NCBI GenBank assembly: GCA_003439945.1
Contig: QVRM01006442.1
Span: 62,001 to 126,000, forward strand
DNA from: Dermanyssus gallinae
Taxonomy: Eukaryota; Arthropoda; Arachnida; Mesostigmata; Dermanyssidae
Length of the DNA stretch: 64,000 nucleotides
Reading direction: 5' to 3'
Positions 60,630-64,000 of this stretch are shown here, piece after piece (the stretch's first letter is position 1; each line of letters opens with the position of its first letter). Below the pieces are notes generated by a model, which ran no database searches, had not been told where the DNA came from, and saw only the letters and a list, made by a program, of their open reading frames with translations. Position numbers and translations under genes: made by a program.

Positions 60630-61950
60630 GACAGAAAAAATATGTGAAATGATTCCATGATTCCATTTTTACTGGTCGCGGATAAAATCAATGAGATCCA
60701 CTGCTGCCGACAACTCAAGAACGCGTCCGTATTGTATTAGCTGAAAAGAAGTAGTTCTACACCGGAAAAGCCTACTATTCAACGCGATTCGCTTTAAACA
60801 TTAACGACCTGTGCTGGGAACTCGTTGAAAGAAGTAAAGGCAGACTATCCAACAAACACTCAAGTTCTTGCTTGTTTTCGTCGTTGACAAACAAAGGAAC
60901 ACAGTTCTGCATTGATTTTACATAGATCCGTTTGGATCTCCTTGCGGAACCTAAAATGAATCGCTTTCATTGCTACGATACTTTGTATCGATTCGACAAT
61001 GCAATACAAAGTCGCCGTTATCCACGAAGAAGGGGCTCGCGAACCGGATTGAGTGCTAGCCAGATATCGCTGAATCAGAACAACGAAGGCTACTTTGACA
61101 AATTTAACAAAGCCGCACGATCTCAAGAATAATTTCAACTTTTTCCCTACTACTTTGGGCAGAGCGGAGAGTGTGTTAAGTCACCCTCGAAGCCTGCTGG
61201 CCGGGCCGCCCTTCAGTAGTGTCCTCGCACGAGTCATGAACCTTTCATATCGAAACGCCTATCGGGGTGGTGAATAATTTTCGCTCATTGTCTGAATTGC
61301 GACGACAGCAAGCACACGCGTTGAGGCACGACCGCTAGGCTACCGCGATCCGTGGCGGTCTACGCATCGGTCACTGCACTCAACAGCAACAATAACGTCA
61401 ACCTTCCGCAGCAGAAACAAGACCTGTCGCCACGCTATATCGATCCATGGACCGATAAAGCGCTGACTGCTGCTGCTGCTGTGCTCTGTTAGACAGCCTG
61501 CAGCAACCCAGCAGCCGCAGCGACAACCACCCAACCAACCAGATAGCTCGCGCATAGATCTGAAGCTGTAGGCCGAATTCTCAGGAAATAACATCCGCTT
61601 CCACCAAAACAGCTTCTACTACTACGGCGACTGATACAACTTGCCAACAATAGTAATGTTGCCGACTTACAAGCTGACGGCAGGTCGTTTAGCGGGCCAG
61701 CTAGTGTAGCTCTCGCTTATCTGGCGGAATCGGCCAGGCAGCCCGTTGTGTTATTAACAGCACTGCCTGCGAGTTAGAACTAGTTGCGAACAACGCCCGT
61801 CGGCAAACAGGCACGACTTATATCGGGCTGCGACGAAGACGATAGATAGAAAGACTAGAAGCGACGCGCATCGTAATTCACATTCCGACGCGAAGTCAAA
61901 CGGAAGTAATAGCGAATTAACTACAGGTTACGCATCACCACCGCAGCAGC

Positions 61951-61984
<34 letters not shown>

Positions 61985-62600
61985 GTAGTTTCAACAACTC
62001 AAAGTACTCGGAAGTCTGCTGACTTTCAAACCCGCGACTTAAAGCTTTTCCCGCCTCAGTCCCCACGCGCTTCGCCCCAGAAAGGTGATCGGCGACGGAT
62101 TCACGTGGCCATTAGTTCACAATTTGGCAAAAAGCGTTTTAGTCACTATTACCGCCCCCATTACTTTGACGCTGGCTGTTCAGAGACTGCCTACACTGTA
62201 ACATAGCATTGCAAATCAGTAGTGTGAGGGCAAGCGTAAAATCAGTCGAAATATAACAGCAAAGGATTATAACATGGCCGACGATGGTCATTTTGGGTAC
62301 AATTAGAGGCGTCCAAAGATTGCTAAAGCTTTTCGACACCTTCTCATGTCAAAACGCCACTCCTCTAACAGCATCAGTGGGCTTTGTCTGCACCTAGACT
62401 GTACCCAGATCAGATGTGCCTAAACAGACGCATATTATGATACTGGGGGAGCGAAACATTTTGAGTTTCCATTAAATGCAGCTATCAAACTTCAAATGCT
62501 ACAACTATTCCCCATTTGGGCCTTTTGCATAGGCAGAATTTAGGGAGACCTGTCAGATAATAATTACTCTACCCCTTGAGCAGGTATACACATTTTTTTT
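60630..62600. other. No supported gene
   Basis: The 93-residue minus-strand frame at 60860-61138 is not repeat-like but shows no known motif. A (CAA)n tract of about 40 bases lies at 61946-61984. The rest holds nothing I can identify. Confidence 0.45.
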
Positions 62601-62654
62601 TAATGTAGCGGGCATTCTGTGTGCCAAGCGCCGGAAGAAAGCGCTACATTTACG

Positions 62655-63045
62655 CTACCTGAAAATAATAATAATAATAATAATAATTTATTTATTAATA
62701 ATAAGAGTTATTTATTTTGTTATCAAAGCCAGCCGGTGAATTTACAGACTAAACTTCCTAGAAATACATCAGTTCCTCCAGGCTTCTTCCCTTTGGGAGC
62801 GTGTCAAGAATCATTCTCGCGTTGCCGCTCTGAACTTCAAAAGTGATGTGCTGCCTTAGAAACGCTGTGAATCTTTTGTCCCCTCTCGACTTCCGACCTT
62901 GCCGATTGTTCGCTTTATGGCTATGGCCTCCCGTCCTAATAATAATAATAATAATAATCTGAAAAACTAAAGGCGTAGTCGAGCTACTCAGGAGGTACCA
63001 CTTTGTTATTACATTGAAGATACTCGACCCTATCAGCACAGTTAC
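62655..63045 (-). pseudogene. Non-LTR retrotransposon 3' end with (AAT)n tail, minus strand
   Basis: The minus-strand frame reads ...KRFTAFLRQHITFEVQSGNA then RMILDTLPKGRSLEEL and a stop at 62758. It is followed by about 75 bases of 3' untranslated sequence and an (AAT)n tail at 62665-62690. The block (I/L)-(T/S)-x2-V-x2-GNA-x2-IL recurs in the plus-strand fragment at about 63.75 kb, also just before an (AAT)n tail. This supports one family in both orientations. The copy is 5' truncated. Confidence 0.5.
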
Positions 63046-63051
63046 AGCGAA

Positions 63052-63085
<34 letters not shown>

Positions 63086-63086
<1 letters not shown>

Positions 63087-63873
63087 GGGGGAGGCCCAGT
63101 AAACTCAGTTGTCGGTGGCATTCTCAATGTTTTGAGGTCTGCAGACGAAGGAGGACTGGAACTAAATCCTTCTAAATGCGAAATGATCGCCGTAGGCGGA
63201 GATTCCCACGAGCAGGGCGAAATGTTCAGAACCATCGAAAACATCTTGCCCGGATCGAAGAGAGTTGATCAGGCGGACCTGGAAATTCTAGGTGCACCGA
63301 TTGGAGCTCGAAGAATTCTTGAGACGATTACAGTTAAGCGCAACGCGTTTTTGCGGATTAAACCCCGCCTCATCGCAATGCATCCGCAGGCAGCTCTTTG
63401 CCTCTGGAGATATAGCTTAGGCTCGCCAAGGTTGAATTACATCCTGCGGACCTCCCCTGCGAGCAAGTTCTTAACGTCACTCTGACTGACCATACCTGGC
63501 AAAGGGAAGGGCAACTCTTTCGTCGAGCCTAATATTCGTCATGTAATACAAGTGACGAAAGACAAGGCCGAGCTAGCTGCAAGAAACGTCATAGGCCCTG
63601 GTCCCTGGGAGGAGCGCCCTACACAGCATACGCTTGACGGTTATAGGTGCAACATTGTGGGTCGAGATCTTCTCGACGAGACTTAGGTGATCGAATACGA
63701 GCAAACACCAAGAATACACGCGAAGACGAATTTCTGAGGAAGCTGCTTTCACTGGCAGTTTGCAGAGGAAATGCCGCTTCGATATTAGGTGCGATGGGCT
63801 GAGAACAGCTAGATGGTAACCATGAAATAACGAGGATACACATTCACACCTCACAATTGTATTGTCCTAACAC

Positions 63874-63951
<78 letters not shown>
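63086..63951 (+). pseudogene. Degraded non-LTR retrotransposon 3' part with (AAT)n tail
   Basis: After an (AAT)n run the frame reads ...LRSADEGGLELNPSKCEMIA, then ADLEILGAPIGARRI, then MHPQAALCLWRYSLGSPRLN and YILRTSP. These are features of the region after the catalytic motif in non-LTR reverse transcriptases: LNPSKCE, LGAPIG and the helical thumb. A stop at 63485 and later frame changes break it. DEFLRKLLSLAVCRGNAASI appears near 63727, and an (AAT)n tail runs 63872-63951. It has a different sequence type from the 44.5-kb element. Confidence 0.65.
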
Positions 63952-63953
<2 letters not shown>

Positions 63954-64000
63954 GACGTTGCTATTATTTGGACTTCGGTTGATTTCCCGTGCATAGTCCG

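Noticed and set aside
60860..61138. Chemoreceptor-like exon on the minus strand
   Set aside because: It has a non-repetitive frame but no diagnostic motif, and adjacent sequence is broken by stops. Not enough evidence to annotate.

Overview
This is a window of animal nuclear DNA, most likely from an arthropod. A parasitiform mite is my guess, at low confidence. It has split exons with GT-AG junctions, long introns, very many (AT)n and (CAA/GTT/CAG)n microsatellites, tRNA-derived SINEs, non-LTR retrotransposon fragments and foldback elements. There are no operons, ribosome binding sites or CRISPR arrays. Most open frames are low-complexity artefacts: Tyr-Ile runs from (AT)n, and Leu/Val/Asn/Thr/Gln runs from triplet repeats.

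Layout. About 0-19 kb has no gene I can defend. It is saturated with triplet repeats and (AT)n tracts, and a possible regulatory cluster (three TATCGATA, three CACGTG) lies at 11.66-11.87 kb. 19.3-24.4 kb holds a plus-strand gene with at least two coding exons for a protein with four membrane helices. It has a Gln/His/Ser/Gly-rich N-terminal region interrupted by an in-frame TGA, and its intron carries a SINE and a nested palindrome. 24.4-43 kb is mostly repeats and decayed transposon sequence, with SINEs and retroelement relics near 29, 31 and 36 kb.

43.6-46.6 kb is a foldback (long inverted repeat) element. A 5'-truncated non-LTR retrotransposon with a long intact reverse transcriptase frame has inserted at its centre, flanked by a 14-bp target duplication. 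47.2-48.4 kb carries two more decayed non-LTR copies. 51.5-54.5 kb holds a minus-strand ninjurin gene, the clearest gene in the window. Two shared internal exons are followed by two alternative 3' terminal exons, each starting in the same phase and each encoding a second membrane helix and a different C-terminus. Its 5' exon(s) were not found. 55-64 kb is repeat-rich and ends with two convergently placed non-LTR 3' ends, each with an (AAT)n tail.

The two host genes show no functional link to each other. I found no new multi-gene system. The best leads are the ninjurin terminal-exon pair, the retrotransposon inside the foldback element, and the recurring Cys/His C-terminal motif of one retroelement family.
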